From positions 1 to 54,122 of the forward strand of contig NZ_QOWC01000025.1 of assembly GCF_003574465.1 (NCBI RefSeq): a stretch of 54,122 bases of DNA, read 5' to 3'. Source of the stretch: Methylobacterium crusticola (GTDB lineage: Bacteria; Pseudomonadota; Alphaproteobacteria; Rhizobiales; Beijerinckiaceae). Position numbers and translations under genes: made by a program. This document shows, piece by piece, positions 17,516-25,653 of the stretch. The notes under the pieces were generated by a model that was given only the letters and a program-made list of their open reading frames with translations, was not told the DNA's origin and did not search any database. Each line of letters begins with the position of its first letter. Position 1 is the first letter of the stretch.

Positions 17516-18499
17516 TCAGGCGAGCGCCGCCCGCACCCGCGCCAGCCGCTCGGCCGACTCGCGGCGGGCCGCCAGGGCCTGCGCCATGTCGACCCTGGCG
17601 AAGCGCATCGGCTGGTGGGGCTGGAGCTGCCCGATCAGGTCCATGTCCGCTGCAATCACCGTGCCGATCATGAAGTAGCCGCCCCCCGAGACCGCGTCGC
17701 GGTGGAGCACGATCGGCTCGGTGCCCCCCGGGACCTGCACGGAGCCGTAGGGGTAGCCGCTGTCGACGATGTTCGAGGGGTCGGAGCCGGCCCCGAAGGG
17801 CGGCTCGCGGGGCACGAAGTCGAGGGGGCGGCCGCCCCGGAAGCGGTAGCCGATCCGGTCGGCCTCCGGCGCCACCTTCCAGGTGTCGGCGAAGAAGCGC
17901 TCCCGCGCCTCGGCGGTGACCCGGTGGTCGTAGAGGCCGGGCAGCACGCGCAGCACGGGCTCGGCCCTGCGCCGGAGGGCGTCCGGCAGGGCCGCCCCGG
18001 CGGGCGGCGGGCGCCGGGGCGCCCCGACGCCGATCCGGTCGCCGGCCCTGAGGGCGCGGCCCTCGTGGCCGCCGAGGGCGCCGAGGGCGTAGGTCGACCG
18101 GGAGCCCAGCACCACCGGCACGTCGAGGCCGCCCGCGACCGCGATGTAGGCCCGCGCCCCGGCCTTGAGGTAGCCGAAGGACAGGACCTGCCCGGCCCGG
18201 ACCGGGAAGGCGGCCCAGCCCGGCTGCTCCGCGCCGTCGAGCCTGGGCGGCAGGTCCGCGCCCGTCACCGCCACGGTGGCGTCGCCGGCAAAGCGGATCT
18301 CCGGCCCCAGGAACACCGCCTCGAGGGCCGCGTCGCCCTCGTGGTTGCCGACGAGGAGGTTCGCCGCGACGAGGGCCTCCCGGTCCATCGCCCCCGAGAG
18401 CGGGATGCCGAGGTGGTAGTAGCCGGGCCGGCCGAGGTCCTGCACCGTGGTGGCGAGGCCGGGCTTGGCGATCTCGAGCGGCGGCCGGGCGTCAGCCAT
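17516..18499 (-). CDS. pxpC: AHS2-domain biotin-dependent carboxyltransferase subunit (PxpC/KipA-like)
   Basis: This 327-residue protein has the AHS2/KipA fold. The N-terminus reads KPGLATTVQDLGRPGYYHLG, the family hallmark. The middle contains SDPSNIVDSGYPYGSVQVPG, and this SNI-D-x-x-Y-x-x-G pattern recalls the carboxyltransferase domain of urea carboxylase rather than typical PxpC. It overlaps pxpB by 8 bases and is the last gene of the pxpA-accB-accC-pxpB-pxpC run. With PxpB it should form either the 5-oxoprolinase B/C complex or, more interestingly, a carboxyltransferase served by the neighbouring biotin proteins. Confidence 0.9.
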   Translation of the reverse strand: MADARPPLEIAKPGLATTVQDLGRPGYYHLGIPLSGAMDREALVAANLLVGNHEGDAALEAVFLGPEIRFAGDATVAVTGADLPPRLDGAEQPGWAAFPVRAGQVLSFGYLKAGARAYIAVAGGLDVPVVLGSRSTYALGALGGHEGRALRAGDRIGVGAPRRPPPAGAALPDALRRRAEPVLRVLPGLYDHRVTAEARERFFADTWKVAPEADRIGYRFRGGRPLDFVPREPPFGAGSDPSNIVDSGYPYGSVQVPGGTEPIVLHRDAVSGGGYFMIGTVIAADMDLIGQLQPHQPMRFARVDMAQALAARRESAERLARVRAALA

Positions 18500-19355
18500 G
18501 GAGCACCCCCAGCAGCGCGGCGTTGGTGCCGGCCGGATCGGCCTGGAACGCCGGGAGCGAGAAATCGACCTCGCGGATCAGCGGGCAGAAGCGCCCGGCC
18601 TCGACCTCCGCCACGGCGGCGTCGTAGGCCTCGCGCCCGATCGGCCTGAACTTCACGATGTCGCCGGGCCGGAAGAAGATCATGAACTCGCGCAGGTAGC
18701 TGATCGTCTGCGCGGGATCGTAGATCGGCATCGGGGTGATGCCGAACATCTGGTAGCCGCCGGCCCCCCGCACCGAGTAGATGGCCCCGAAGCAGCCGCC
18801 GTGGCCGATCGTGAGCTTCGGCGTGTCGGTGCGCGGGCGCAGGTACTTGGGCGCCTGGATCTGCCGCTCCGGCTCGACCATCTGGTAGAGGAAGGGCAGC
18901 CCGGCCACGAACCCCACCATGGAGACGAACCAGGGCGAGCCCGCATGCGCCGCCACGAGCGCCGGCACGTCCGGGTAGCCGTTGATCCGGGCGGTGTACG
19001 CGAGGTCGGTCGCCGTCGGGTCCTGGTGGCGCTCGCGGAAGCGCATCAGCGTCTCGTGCGTCCAGGGATCGCCGTAGTAGACCGGCATCTCGATGATCCG
19101 GGTCCGCAGCTCGCCGCCCCCCGCGCCCGCGCCCTCGAGGCGCCGCAGCTCGCCCAGGAGGTCGTCCGGGGCGATCAGGTCGGGATCGAACCGGATCTGG
19201 AACGAGGCGTTGGCCGGGCAGATCTCGGTGACGCCCCGGATGCGGCTGTCGCGCACCGCGTTGGTGATCGACAGGCTGCGGAAGAAGGCGTCGAGGGACA
19301 TCGCCTCGTCGACCTCGACGAAGACGTGCTCGTCGCCACCGAATGTGTAGCGCAT
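18492..19355 (-). CDS. pxpB: AHS1-domain carboxyltransferase subunit (PxpB/KipI-like)
   Basis: This 287-residue protein belongs to the AHS1 (allophanate hydrolase subunit 1) family. It is longer than the roughly 220-240 residues of ordinary KipI/PxpB. Two stretches, KYLRPRTDTPKLTIGHGG and the following GGYQMFGITPMPIYD, resemble the urea carboxylase carboxyltransferase domain more than KipI. The ATG at 19355 is chosen by homology and a nearby AAGGA; an open frame continues far upstream but is antisense to accC. It is 17 bases after accC and overlaps pxpC. The pair would bind the acceptor amide and transfer a carboxyl group or support ring opening. Confidence 0.88.
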   Translation of the reverse strand: MRYTFGGDEHVFVEVDEAMSLDAFFRSLSITNAVRDSRIRGVTEICPANASFQIRFDPDLIAPDDLLGELRRLEGAGAGGGELRTRIIEMPVYYGDPWTHETLMRFRERHQDPTATDLAYTARINGYPDVPALVAAHAGSPWFVSMVGFVAGLPFLYQMVEPERQIQAPKYLRPRTDTPKLTIGHGGCFGAIYSVRGAGGYQMFGITPMPIYDPAQTISYLREFMIFFRPGDIVKFRPIGREAYDAAVAEVEAGRFCPLIREVDFSLPAFQADPAGTNAALLGVLHG

Positions 19356-19372
19356 GGTCGCGAGGATCCTTC

Positions 19373-20734
19373 TCAGGGGGCGAGCGGGTTCGACTCGAGC
19401 CAGGCCTCGAGCCAGCGCGTGTGCACCGCGCCGGCCCGCACGGCCGGGTCCCGCAGGAGCGCGCGGTGGAGGGGGGCGGTCGTCGGCACGCCCTCGACCG
19501 CGAGCTCGCCGAGGGCCCGCTCCAGCCGGGCGAGGGCGGCCGCGCGGGTCTCGTCCCAGACGACGAGCTTGCCGAGGAGCGAATCGTAGAAGGGCGGCAC
19601 CGCGCAGCCGGGGTAGAGCATCGCGTCGAAGCGCACGCCCGGTCCCCCCGGCACCGTCAGGCCCGTCACCGTGCCGGGCGCCGGCCTGAAGCCGCGGGCC
19701 GCATCCTCGGCGTTGATGCGCACCTCGATGGCGTGGCCGCGGGGCTGGACGTCGCCCTGGGCCAGGCGCAGGGGCTCGCCCCCGGCGATGCGGATCATCT
19801 CGCGCACGAGGTCGAGGCCGGTGATCATCTCGGTCACCGGGTGCTCGACCTGGATGCGGGTGTTCATCTCGATGAAGTAGAACGCGCCCGTGGCGGCGTC
19901 GTACAGGTACTCGAGGGTGCCGGCGCCGCGGTACCCGACCGCGCGGGCGAGCCGCACCGCCGAGGCGCACAGGGCCTCGCGGGCGGACGGGGCGAGGCCG
20001 GGGGCGGGGGCCTCCTCCCACACCTTCTGGCGGCGGCGCTGGAGCGAGCATTCCCGCTCCCAGAGGTGGATGGCGTCGCGCCCGTCGCCCAGCACCTGCA
20101 CCTCGACGTGGCGGGCCTCGGCCACGAAGCGCTCGAGGTAGAGGCCGCCGTCGCCGAAGGCGGCCGCGGCCTCGGCGGCGGCCTGGGGGATCAGGGCGTC
20201 GAGCGCCTCCGCGCTCGCCGCCACCCGGATGCCGCGCCCGCCGCCGCCGGCCGCGGCCTTGATCATGACCGGGAACCCGACCGCCGCCGCGGCCGCGCGG
20301 GCCGCCGCCAGGCCCTCGACGCGGCCCTCGCTCCCGGGGAGCGTCGGCACGCCGGCCTGCGCGGCCATCCGGCGGGCCGTCGCCTTGTCGCCCATCTGCC
20401 GGATGGTGTCGGCCGAGGGCCCGATGAAGACGAGGCCCGCCTCCTCGACCATCCGGGCGAAGTCGGCGTTCTCGGACAGGAAGCCGTAGCCCGGATGCAC
20501 CGCGTCGCAGCCGCTCTCGCGCGCGGCCCGCAGCATCGCCTCCTTGTCGAGGTAGGACTTGGTCGCGTGGGCGGGGCCGACGGGCGCCACCGCGTCGGCG
20601 AGGCGGGCGGCCAGCATGGCGCCGTCGGCGGCGCTGACCGCCTGCACGGTCGCGATGCCGAGCTCGCGGGCGGCGCGGACGATGCGCACCGCGATCTCGC
20701 CCCGGTTGGCGACGAAGATCCGGCGGAGCGCCAT
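19373..20734 (-). CDS. accC: Biotin carboxylase (AccC-like)
   Basis: This 453-residue ATP-grasp enzyme matches the length of biotin carboxylase. It starts MALRRIFVANRGEIAVRIVRAA, has the glycine-rich ATP loop AAAGGGGRGIRV near residue 160, and the EMNTRIQVEHPVTEMITG catalytic block near residue 290. It carboxylates biotin on a carrier protein using ATP and bicarbonate. No acetyl-CoA carboxyltransferase genes (accA/accD) are beside it. The neighbours are a small biotin carrier and AHS1/AHS2 proteins, so it is probably a dedicated subunit of this pathway, not the housekeeping AccC. Confidence 0.93.
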   Translation of the reverse strand: MALRRIFVANRGEIAVRIVRAARELGIATVQAVSAADGAMLAARLADAVAPVGPAHATKSYLDKEAMLRAARESGCDAVHPGYGFLSENADFARMVEEAGLVFIGPSADTIRQMGDKATARRMAAQAGVPTLPGSEGRVEGLAAARAAAAAVGFPVMIKAAAGGGGRGIRVAASAEALDALIPQAAAEAAAAFGDGGLYLERFVAEARHVEVQVLGDGRDAIHLWERECSLQRRRQKVWEEAPAPGLAPSAREALCASAVRLARAVGYRGAGTLEYLYDAATGAFYFIEMNTRIQVEHPVTEMITGLDLVREMIRIAGGEPLRLAQGDVQPRGHAIEVRINAEDAARGFRPAPGTVTGLTVPGGPGVRFDAMLYPGCAVPPFYDSLLGKLVVWDETRAAALARLERALGELAVEGVPTTAPLHRALLRDPAVRAGAVHTRWLEAWLESNPLAP

Positions 20735-20738
20735 CCCG

Positions 20739-20984
20739 TCAGCCCTCCTCGAGGTCGTAGAGCGGCTGGCCCGCCATCACGGCGTCCTCGTTCCCGACGT
20801 GGAAGGCCTTGAGGATGCCGGCCTCCTCGGCGGTGACGGGGGTGAAGGTCTTCATCACCTCGATGAGCCCGACCGTGTCGCCGACCGCGACGGCGTCGTT
20901 CTCGGCCTTGAAGGGCGGCTCGCCGGGGGTGGGAGAGCGGTAGAAGGTGCCCGGGAGCGGGGCGTGGACGGTCTTGAGCGCCAT
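20739..20984 (-). CDS. Small biotin carboxyl carrier protein
   Basis: This 81-residue protein is essentially a single biotinyl domain. The predicted biotinyl lysine is K45 in the motif IEVMKTF; the usual carrier motif is EAMKM, so Ala is replaced by Val and the residues after Lys differ. The flanking HAPLPGTFYRSP and AGQPLYDLE strands complete the hammerhead fold. It lacks the N-terminal extension of normal AccB (about 150 residues). GAGGGAT precedes the ATG. It lies 4 bases before accC. Confidence 0.9.
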   Translation of the reverse strand: MALKTVHAPLPGTFYRSPTPGEPPFKAENDAVAVGDTVGLIEVMKTFTPVTAEEAGILKAFHVGNEDAVMAGQPLYDLEEG

Positions 20985-21026
20985 TGGGGATCCCTCGCGG
21001 CTTCGTCGTTCCGGCGGGCGGGCCGG

Positions 21027-21761
21027 TCAGGCCGGCGCCTCGCCTCCGTCCTGCCGGAGCGCCCGTCGCAGGGTCCGGGCCAGGTCGCCCGCGCCGGGCG
21101 TGTCGGAGTGGATGCAGATGCTCTCCGAGCCGACCGGCACGTCCCGGCCGCCCACCGTGCGCACCACGCCCTCGCGCAGCGCCCGCAGGCAGCGGGCGGT
21201 GCCGGCCTCGGGATCCACCGGCGGGTGCTCCCGGGTGATGATCAGGCTGCCGTCGTCGGCGTAGTCGAGGTCGGCGTAGAACTCCGCCACCATGGCGTGG
21301 CCGCGCTCGGGGTAGACGGTCTCGTGCAGCGTCCCGCGCATGCCGAGGACCGGCACCCGGAAGATGTCGGCGGCGTCGCAGATGGCCTCGGCGGTGTCGC
21401 GCTGGCGCGCCGCCATGCCGTACAGGGAGCCGTGCGGCTTGATGTGGTTGAGCGTCATGCCCTCGGCGTCGAGGAAGCCCTTGAGGGCGCCGATCTGGTA
21501 GATCAGGCAGTTGGCGAGCTCCTCGCGGCCGATCTTCATCTCGCGCCGGCCGAAGCCCTGGAGGTCGGGCAGGGAGGGGTGCGCCCCGACCGCGACGCCG
21601 TGGCGCCGGGCGAGCCGCACCGTCGCCCGCATGTGGTTGAAGTCGGAGCCGTGGAAGCCGCAGGCGACGTTGGCGATGTCGATGTGGGGCATGATCGCCT
21701 CGTCGTCGCCGAGACGCCAGATGCCGAAGCCCTCGCCCATGTCGCAGTTGACCATCACCAT
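21027..21761 (-). CDS. pxpA: LamB/YcsF family protein, 5-oxoprolinase subunit A
   Basis: This 244-residue protein has the PxpA family pattern: VNCDMGEGFG at the N-terminus, IANVACGFHGSD near residue 30, VGAHPSLPD near residue 57 and HIKPHGSLY near residue 100, which supply the conserved Asp/His/Glu active-site residues. The ATG at 21761 follows GGAGG; the second Met two codons later is possible. It opens the pxpA-accB-accC-pxpB-pxpC operon. In characterised bacteria PxpABC hydrolyses 5-oxoproline with ATP. Here the added biotin subunits make carboxylation-assisted ring opening a plausible alternative. Confidence 0.93.
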   Translation of the reverse strand: MVMVNCDMGEGFGIWRLGDDEAIMPHIDIANVACGFHGSDFNHMRATVRLARRHGVAVGAHPSLPDLQGFGRREMKIGREELANCLIYQIGALKGFLDAEGMTLNHIKPHGSLYGMAARQRDTAEAICDAADIFRVPVLGMRGTLHETVYPERGHAMVAEFYADLDYADDGSLIITREHPPVDPEAGTARCLRALREGVVRTVGGRDVPVGSESICIHSDTPGAGDLARTLRRALRQDGGEAPA

Positions 21762-21900
21762 CGGGACGCCTCCGGCCGGATCACCGCGGCGAGACTCGCA
21801 GGGGCGCCTCCCATTGTAAAATCGGGATTCCGCGTGCCGTCGTTCGAAAAATCCGATACCGTCGGTCCGGGGTTCCGGTCGGGCCGCGGGGGTTGCGGGC
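21762..21900. promoter_or_regulatory. Divergent control region, pxpA / lysR
   Basis: This 139-base spacer separates the pxpA operon from a divergent lysR gene, the standard layout in which a LysR protein controls its neighbour. It holds an AT-richer stretch than its surroundings and a short dyad, AATC-GG-GATT, at about 21821-21830. Promoter elements cannot be assigned with certainty. Confidence 0.5.
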
Positions 21901-22806
21901 GTGTCGATCTCCCTCAAGCAGATCCGCTACTTCATCGCGGCGGCGGAGGCGGGCCGGATCTCGCAGGCCGCCGTGGAGCTGAACGTCTCGCAATCCGCCG
22001 TGACGGCGGCGGTGCAGCACCTCGAGGGGGTGCTCGGCGTGCGCCTGTTCGAGCGCCACCCGGGGGGCGTCGCCCTGACGCGGGAGGGCAGCCGCTTCCT
22101 GCTCCACGGCCGCAACATCACGGCGGCGGTGGCCGAGGCCCTGCGCGAGCCCCGGGCGGTGGGCGCCGCGGTCTCGGGCACGGTCAGGGTCGGGCTGACC
22201 TACACGGTGGCGGGCTACTTCCTCCCGCGCCACCACGCCCGCTTCGCCTCGAGCTTCCCGGACGTGACCCTCAGCCTCTTCGAGGCGCCCCGGGACGTGA
22301 TCGAGCGGGCGCTCCTCGACGGGGCCCTCGACATCGCGGTGCTCCTCGTCTCGAACCTCGAGGCCCGGCGGGAGCTCGCCTCCGAGACCCTGATCCGCTC
22401 GCGCCGCAGGCTCTGGCTGCCCGCCGAGCACCCGCTGCTCCGGGAAGGCCGCGTCGGCCTGAGCGACGTCGCCCGCAACCCCTACATCATGCTCACGGTC
22501 GACGAGGCCGGCCACACCGCCGGGCGCTACTGGGCGCGCACGCCGTTCAGGCCGGAGGTGATCTTCAGGACCTCTTCGGTCGAATCCGTGCGCAGCATGG
22601 TGGCGGCCGGCATGGGCGTGACCATCCTGTCGGACCTCGTCTACCGGCCCTGGTCGCTCGAGGGGCAGCGCCTGGAGCGGCGCCTGCTCGAGGACGACGT
22701 GCCGACCATGGACGTGGGCCTCGCCTGGCGGGCCGGCGCCGCGCTGGCGCCGGCGGCCCGGGCCTTCCGGGAGTTCCTCGGCCTCGCCTGCGCGGGGCAG
22801 GGGTGA
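21901..22806 (+). CDS. LysR-family transcriptional regulator
   Basis: This 301-residue protein starts with GTG and has the N-terminal LysR helix-turn-helix (ISLKQIRYFIAAAEAGRIS, then QAAVELNVSQSAVTAAVQHL), followed by a LysR substrate-binding domain. It is divergent from pxpA, so it probably senses a ring amide or its product and switches the pxp/biotin operon. Its stop codon lies at the edge of a long GC hairpin shared with the convergent transporter gene. Confidence 0.93.
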   Translation: MSISLKQIRYFIAAAEAGRISQAAVELNVSQSAVTAAVQHLEGVLGVRLFERHPGGVALTREGSRFLLHGRNITAAVAEALREPRAVGAAVSGTVRVGLTYTVAGYFLPRHHARFASSFPDVTLSLFEAPRDVIERALLDGALDIAVLLVSNLEARRELASETLIRSRRRLWLPAEHPLLREGRVGLSDVARNPYIMLTVDEAGHTAGRYWARTPFRPEVIFRTSSVESVRSMVAAGMGVTILSDLVYRPWSLEGQRLERRLLEDDVPTMDVGLAWRAGAALAPAARAFREFLGLACAGQG

Positions 22807-22839
22807 GCGCGGGCGCGCCCGGCGCCCGGCCCGCGCCTC
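22805..22839. terminator. Bidirectional hairpin between lysR and AI-2E-type gene
   Basis: The convergent junction forms a GC stem (arms GAGCGCGGGC and GCCCGCGCCTC, with one bulged base). It overlaps both stop codons. No U-tract is seen, so termination is only likely. Confidence 0.4.
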
Positions 22840-23887
22840 AGATCAGGCGCTGCGCCGAGAGCTCGTTCTTCAGGTAGGCGTAGAAGATCGGCGCCGCCAC
22901 GAGGCCGGGCACGCCGAAGACCGCCTCCATGACCAGCATGGCGAGGAGCAGCTCCCAGGCGCGGGCCTGGATCTGGCCGCCCATGACCCGGGCGTTCACG
23001 AAGTACTCGAGCTTGTGGATGACGACCAGGAAGGCGAGCGAGCCGGCCGCGAGGGCCGGCGAGACGCTCAGGCTCACCAGGACGATCACCGTGTTCGAGA
23101 TCAGGTTCCCGATCACCGGCAGGAGCCCGGTGAGGAAGGTCACCGCCACCATGGTCTTCGTGAACGGCAGCGGGATGCCCAGCCAGGGCACGAGCCCGAG
23201 CAGGTAGACGGCGGTGAGCGCGGTGTTGAGGGCCGAGATCCGGACCTGCGCGAAGACGACGCTGCGGAAGGCCGCCCCGAGCAGCCGGACGCGGTCCGTC
23301 AGGGCCCGCACCAGCGGCCCGCGCTCGGCGGGCCCGCTCTCGCGGCTCACCGCGACCATGCCGCCGATCACGAGGCCGAACACGATGTGGATCAGGCCCC
23401 GCCAGAGGTCCTGGCCGAGGGAGCGCACCTGGCCGGCATGCTCGCGCAGCCACGCGACCGCCTCCGCCTTGAGCTCGGTCGATTCCTCGGGGAGGAAGCC
23501 GAGGGCCCAGGGGGGCAGGCGGGAGCGGGCGGTCTCGAGCACCTCGGCCATCTTGCGCAGGAGCACCGACAGGTTGTCCGATTCGCCCGACAGCACCGCG
23601 ATGAGGCCGAGGATCGCCGCCGCGACCGCCGCGACGACGATGCCCGCCAGCACCGCCACGACGATGATCTTGGCCGTGTGGCGATGCACCCGGGCGCCGA
23701 GGCGGCTCGACGCCAGCGCGTGCACGATCTCGTAGACCAGCAGCCCCGCGAGCAGCGACCCGAGCAGATGGACCTGCAGCACCCCGACGAGCGCGAGGGC
23801 CGCCAGGGCGAGCGTCGCGGCCTCGAGGCGAGAGGGAGCGCCCGGCGCGAGGGTGGCGGGCGGTGGCGTCCGGGGGGAGTCGAGCAT
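22838..23887 (-). CDS. AI-2E family (PerM/YhhT-type) membrane transporter
   Basis: This 349-residue membrane protein has about eight hydrophobic segments and the family pattern of a central soluble stretch (about residues 105-165) followed by a permease half containing VPWLGIPLPF and TGLLPVIGNLISNT. The C-terminal GVPGLVAAPIFYAYLKNEL motif is typical. Family members export AI-2, toxic metabolites or sodium; the substrate here is unknown. It is convergent with the lysR gene and appears to be a single gene. Confidence 0.9.
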   Translation of the reverse strand: MLDSPRTPPPATLAPGAPSRLEAATLALAALALVGVLQVHLLGSLLAGLLVYEIVHALASSRLGARVHRHTAKIIVVAVLAGIVVAAVAAAILGLIAVLSGESDNLSVLLRKMAEVLETARSRLPPWALGFLPEESTELKAEAVAWLREHAGQVRSLGQDLWRGLIHIVFGLVIGGMVAVSRESGPAERGPLVRALTDRVRLLGAAFRSVVFAQVRISALNTALTAVYLLGLVPWLGIPLPFTKTMVAVTFLTGLLPVIGNLISNTVIVLVSLSVSPALAAGSLAFLVVIHKLEYFVNARVMGGQIQARAWELLLAMLVMEAVFGVPGLVAAPIFYAYLKNELSAQRLI

Positions 23888-23950
23888 GAGGCCGGCTCAA
23901 GCGCTGCACTCTCGCCAGTGTACACGCGCCCGCCCCGCCTGAGCAGGCCT

Positions 23951-24014
23951 CCTGCCGGGGCCGCGCCCTGCCGGGGCGGCACCCTGGCGGGGCCGCACCC
24001 CGCCGGGAGGCCCT
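23951..24014. repeat. Four 16-base tandem repeats
   Basis: The units at 23951, 23967, 23983 and 23999 begin CCTGCCGGGGCCGCGC, CCTGCCGGGGCGGCAC, CCTGGCGGGGCCGCAC and CCCGCCGGGAGGCC. They occupy the spacer between the AI-2E-type gene and the creatininase-like gene. The last unit is the most degenerate. Confidence 0.75.
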
Positions 24015-24040
24015 GCGTCCGGCCGGCCGGGCCGTGGCCT

Positions 24041-24814
24041 TCAGGCCGCGCCGGCGGGCGCCCAGGGCTCGCCGGCCCGCAGGCACGCCGCGAGGGCGCC
24101 GGCGTAGACGGCCAGCAGCGCCTCTCCCTTGCGGGCGTCGGCGCGCCGCGCGTCGCCGGCGACGCCGCGCGGGGTGAACTCGCTGAAGGAGCGCGGCCGG
24201 CGCAGGGTCGGCAGCAGCCAGGCGGCGACGTCGAAGGCCGGCCCGTGCGCCTCGGGCAGCCGCGCCCCGTCCACGAGGTTTGGCTCGAGCGCCATCATCA
24301 TCGAGGTCTCCGCCTCGCAGGCATGCATCAGGCCGTCCTGATCCTCGAGGAGTGCGCGCGCCGCCTCGGTCCCGTCCATGAAGTAGGTCGCGGTGGCGAC
24401 CGGCGCGTCGAGCTCGCGGGTCAGCTCGACCGTGAGCGCGGCGAGCGCGGCGATGTTGCCGCCATGGCCGTTGACGAGGACGATGCGCCGGAAGCCCGCC
24501 CGCAGGATCGAGCCGCACAGGTCGCGCAGCAGCGCGTGGTAGGTGGGGAGGCTCAGGCTGAAGGTGCCGCCGAGCGCGACGTGGTGCTCGGCGAGCCCGC
24601 ACCAGAGCGTCGGCGCCACCACGACCGGGAGGTCCGGGGCGAGGAGGCCCGCGGCCCGCCGGCACACGGCGCCGCACAGGATGTCGTCGACGCCGGTCGG
24701 CAGGTGCGGCCCGTGCTGCTCCGTCGAGGCCACCGGCAGCAGCACCACGGCGTCGCGGGCGGCGAGCGCCCGCAGGGCCTCGGCGGAGAGGCGGTTCCAG
24801 GCGGTCTCGGTCAT
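24041..24814 (-). CDS. Creatininase family amidohydrolase
   Basis: This 257-residue protein shows the creatininase metal-site motifs: STEQHGPHLPTGVDD near residue 30, with Glu/His/Asp ligands, and LVNGHGGN near residue 115. Family members open creatinine or related cyclic or amide substrates, or process mycofactocin precursors. GAGGAGATCCCC precedes the ATG. Its position close to two hydantoinase pairs and the pxp cluster suggests a role in ring-amide or creatinine-like nitrogen use, but no creatinase or sarcosine oxidase is present. It is monocistronic. Confidence 0.9.
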   Translation of the reverse strand: MTETAWNRLSAEALRALAARDAVVLLPVASTEQHGPHLPTGVDDILCGAVCRRAAGLLAPDLPVVVAPTLWCGLAEHHVALGGTFSLSLPTYHALLRDLCGSILRAGFRRIVLVNGHGGNIAALAALTVELTRELDAPVATATYFMDGTEAARALLEDQDGLMHACEAETSMMMALEPNLVDGARLPEAHGPAFDVAAWLLPTLRRPRSFSEFTPRGVAGDARRADARKGEALLAVYAGALAACLRAGEPWAPAGAA

Positions 24815-24831
24815 GGGGATCTCCTCGGTGG

Positions 24832-24967
24832 GGCGCCGGCCAGAACGGCCGGCGGCGCGCCGCCGTCAAGAGCCGCGGCGCCGGCCGGCTCCCGGCGGCG
24901 TCCGCCCCGCCGCGGCGCCGGCCCACCGTGGCGCCGGCCGGCGACGTAATACTGAGGTAATATGAGG
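24832..24967. promoter_or_regulatory. Upstream region of creatininase gene with repeated decamers
   Basis: GGCGCCGGCC occurs four times (24832, 24877, 24914, 24930), with a 16-base perfect palindrome at 24850-24865. It is followed by an 11-base direct repeat, GTAATACTGAG then GTAATATGAGG (24946-24967). The direct repeat has one-turn spacing and is the sharpest AT-rich element here. It could be a regulator-binding site for either flanking gene. Confidence 0.4.
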
Positions 24968-25100
24968 GCTCTAATCCGTCCGCGGCGCTATTCGCGGCCG
25001 CAAATCGGGAGCATAGGCTAGGCCCGACCCGAGGCAGATCTGGCGCCAGACAAGGAATGTTTTTTCCGGGCTCACGCTACCTCGAGCCAAGGGGGATGAT

Positions 25101-25343
25101 GTGGCTGACCAGAGAGAGACTTCGACCTTCGGCAGGATCTTTCGCCACACCGAACCGACCTATCGGGCCTACCTGCTCGATGAGAGCGACAAGATCGTGT
25201 GGGCCGAACTGATCGCCGCCCGGGATGACGACGACGCGGTGAGCTTCGCCCACGGGATGATGGAGAACCACGCCATCGAGCTGTGGGACCGCGCCCGCTT
25301 CATCACGCGGCTCGAGGTGCCGACGCCGCGGCGGGCCGCCTGA
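25101..25343 (+). CDS. Hypothetical small cytoplasmic protein
   Basis: This 80-residue protein was not recognised by name. It starts with GTG after AAGGGGGA. It has no signal or membrane segment. The sequence reads as a compact alpha/beta domain (RAYLLDESDKIVWAELIAAR, then a DDDDAVSFAHGM acidic turn and an amphipathic helix). Similar short proteins with a histidine-bearing helix and an acidic turn are frequent in this group of bacteria. Function unknown. Confidence 0.7.
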   Translation: MADQRETSTFGRIFRHTEPTYRAYLLDESDKIVWAELIAARDDDDAVSFAHGMMENHAIELWDRARFITRLEVPTPRRAA

Positions 25344-25467
25344 TCGGGGGCCGGCGGCGCGCCGACGCCGGGCGTCCGGCGCCGGTGCTCCGCCCCGGGA
25401 TCGCGAGATCGTCTCGCCCATGACGGCAGCGCCGGGCAGAGGATGCCGGGCGGTCCGACGTATCATT

Positions 25468-25482
25468 CAAATCAATGATTTG
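25468..25482. promoter_or_regulatory. Palindrome upstream of small exported protein
   Basis: CAAATC-AAT-GATTTG is a perfect inverted repeat with 6-base arms. It overlaps a second dyad ATCATT-n6-AATGAT. Both lie in an unusually AT-rich stretch of the 310-base spacer 25344-25653, which otherwise shows no gene. An operator or promoter region for the downstream small gene is likely. Confidence 0.45.
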
Positions 25483-25653
25483 TCTGACTTACGACTGTGG
25501 CCTGCCCACCATGCAGTCGCTGCCATCCTTAGAATGCTCAAAAATAGGAGTTTTCATTCTTCTACTTAAGTGGTAGGTTCCGGATCAGTCCAAGCCGCCG
25601 CGTGGCGGCGCATGAGCTTGGACACACTTCAGAAAAACATTGTGGAGAGTTGC

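Noticed and set aside
14461..17673. Another long plus-strand open frame
   Set aside because: Antisense to hyuA2 and the AraC-type gene, with no domain and no ribosome site.
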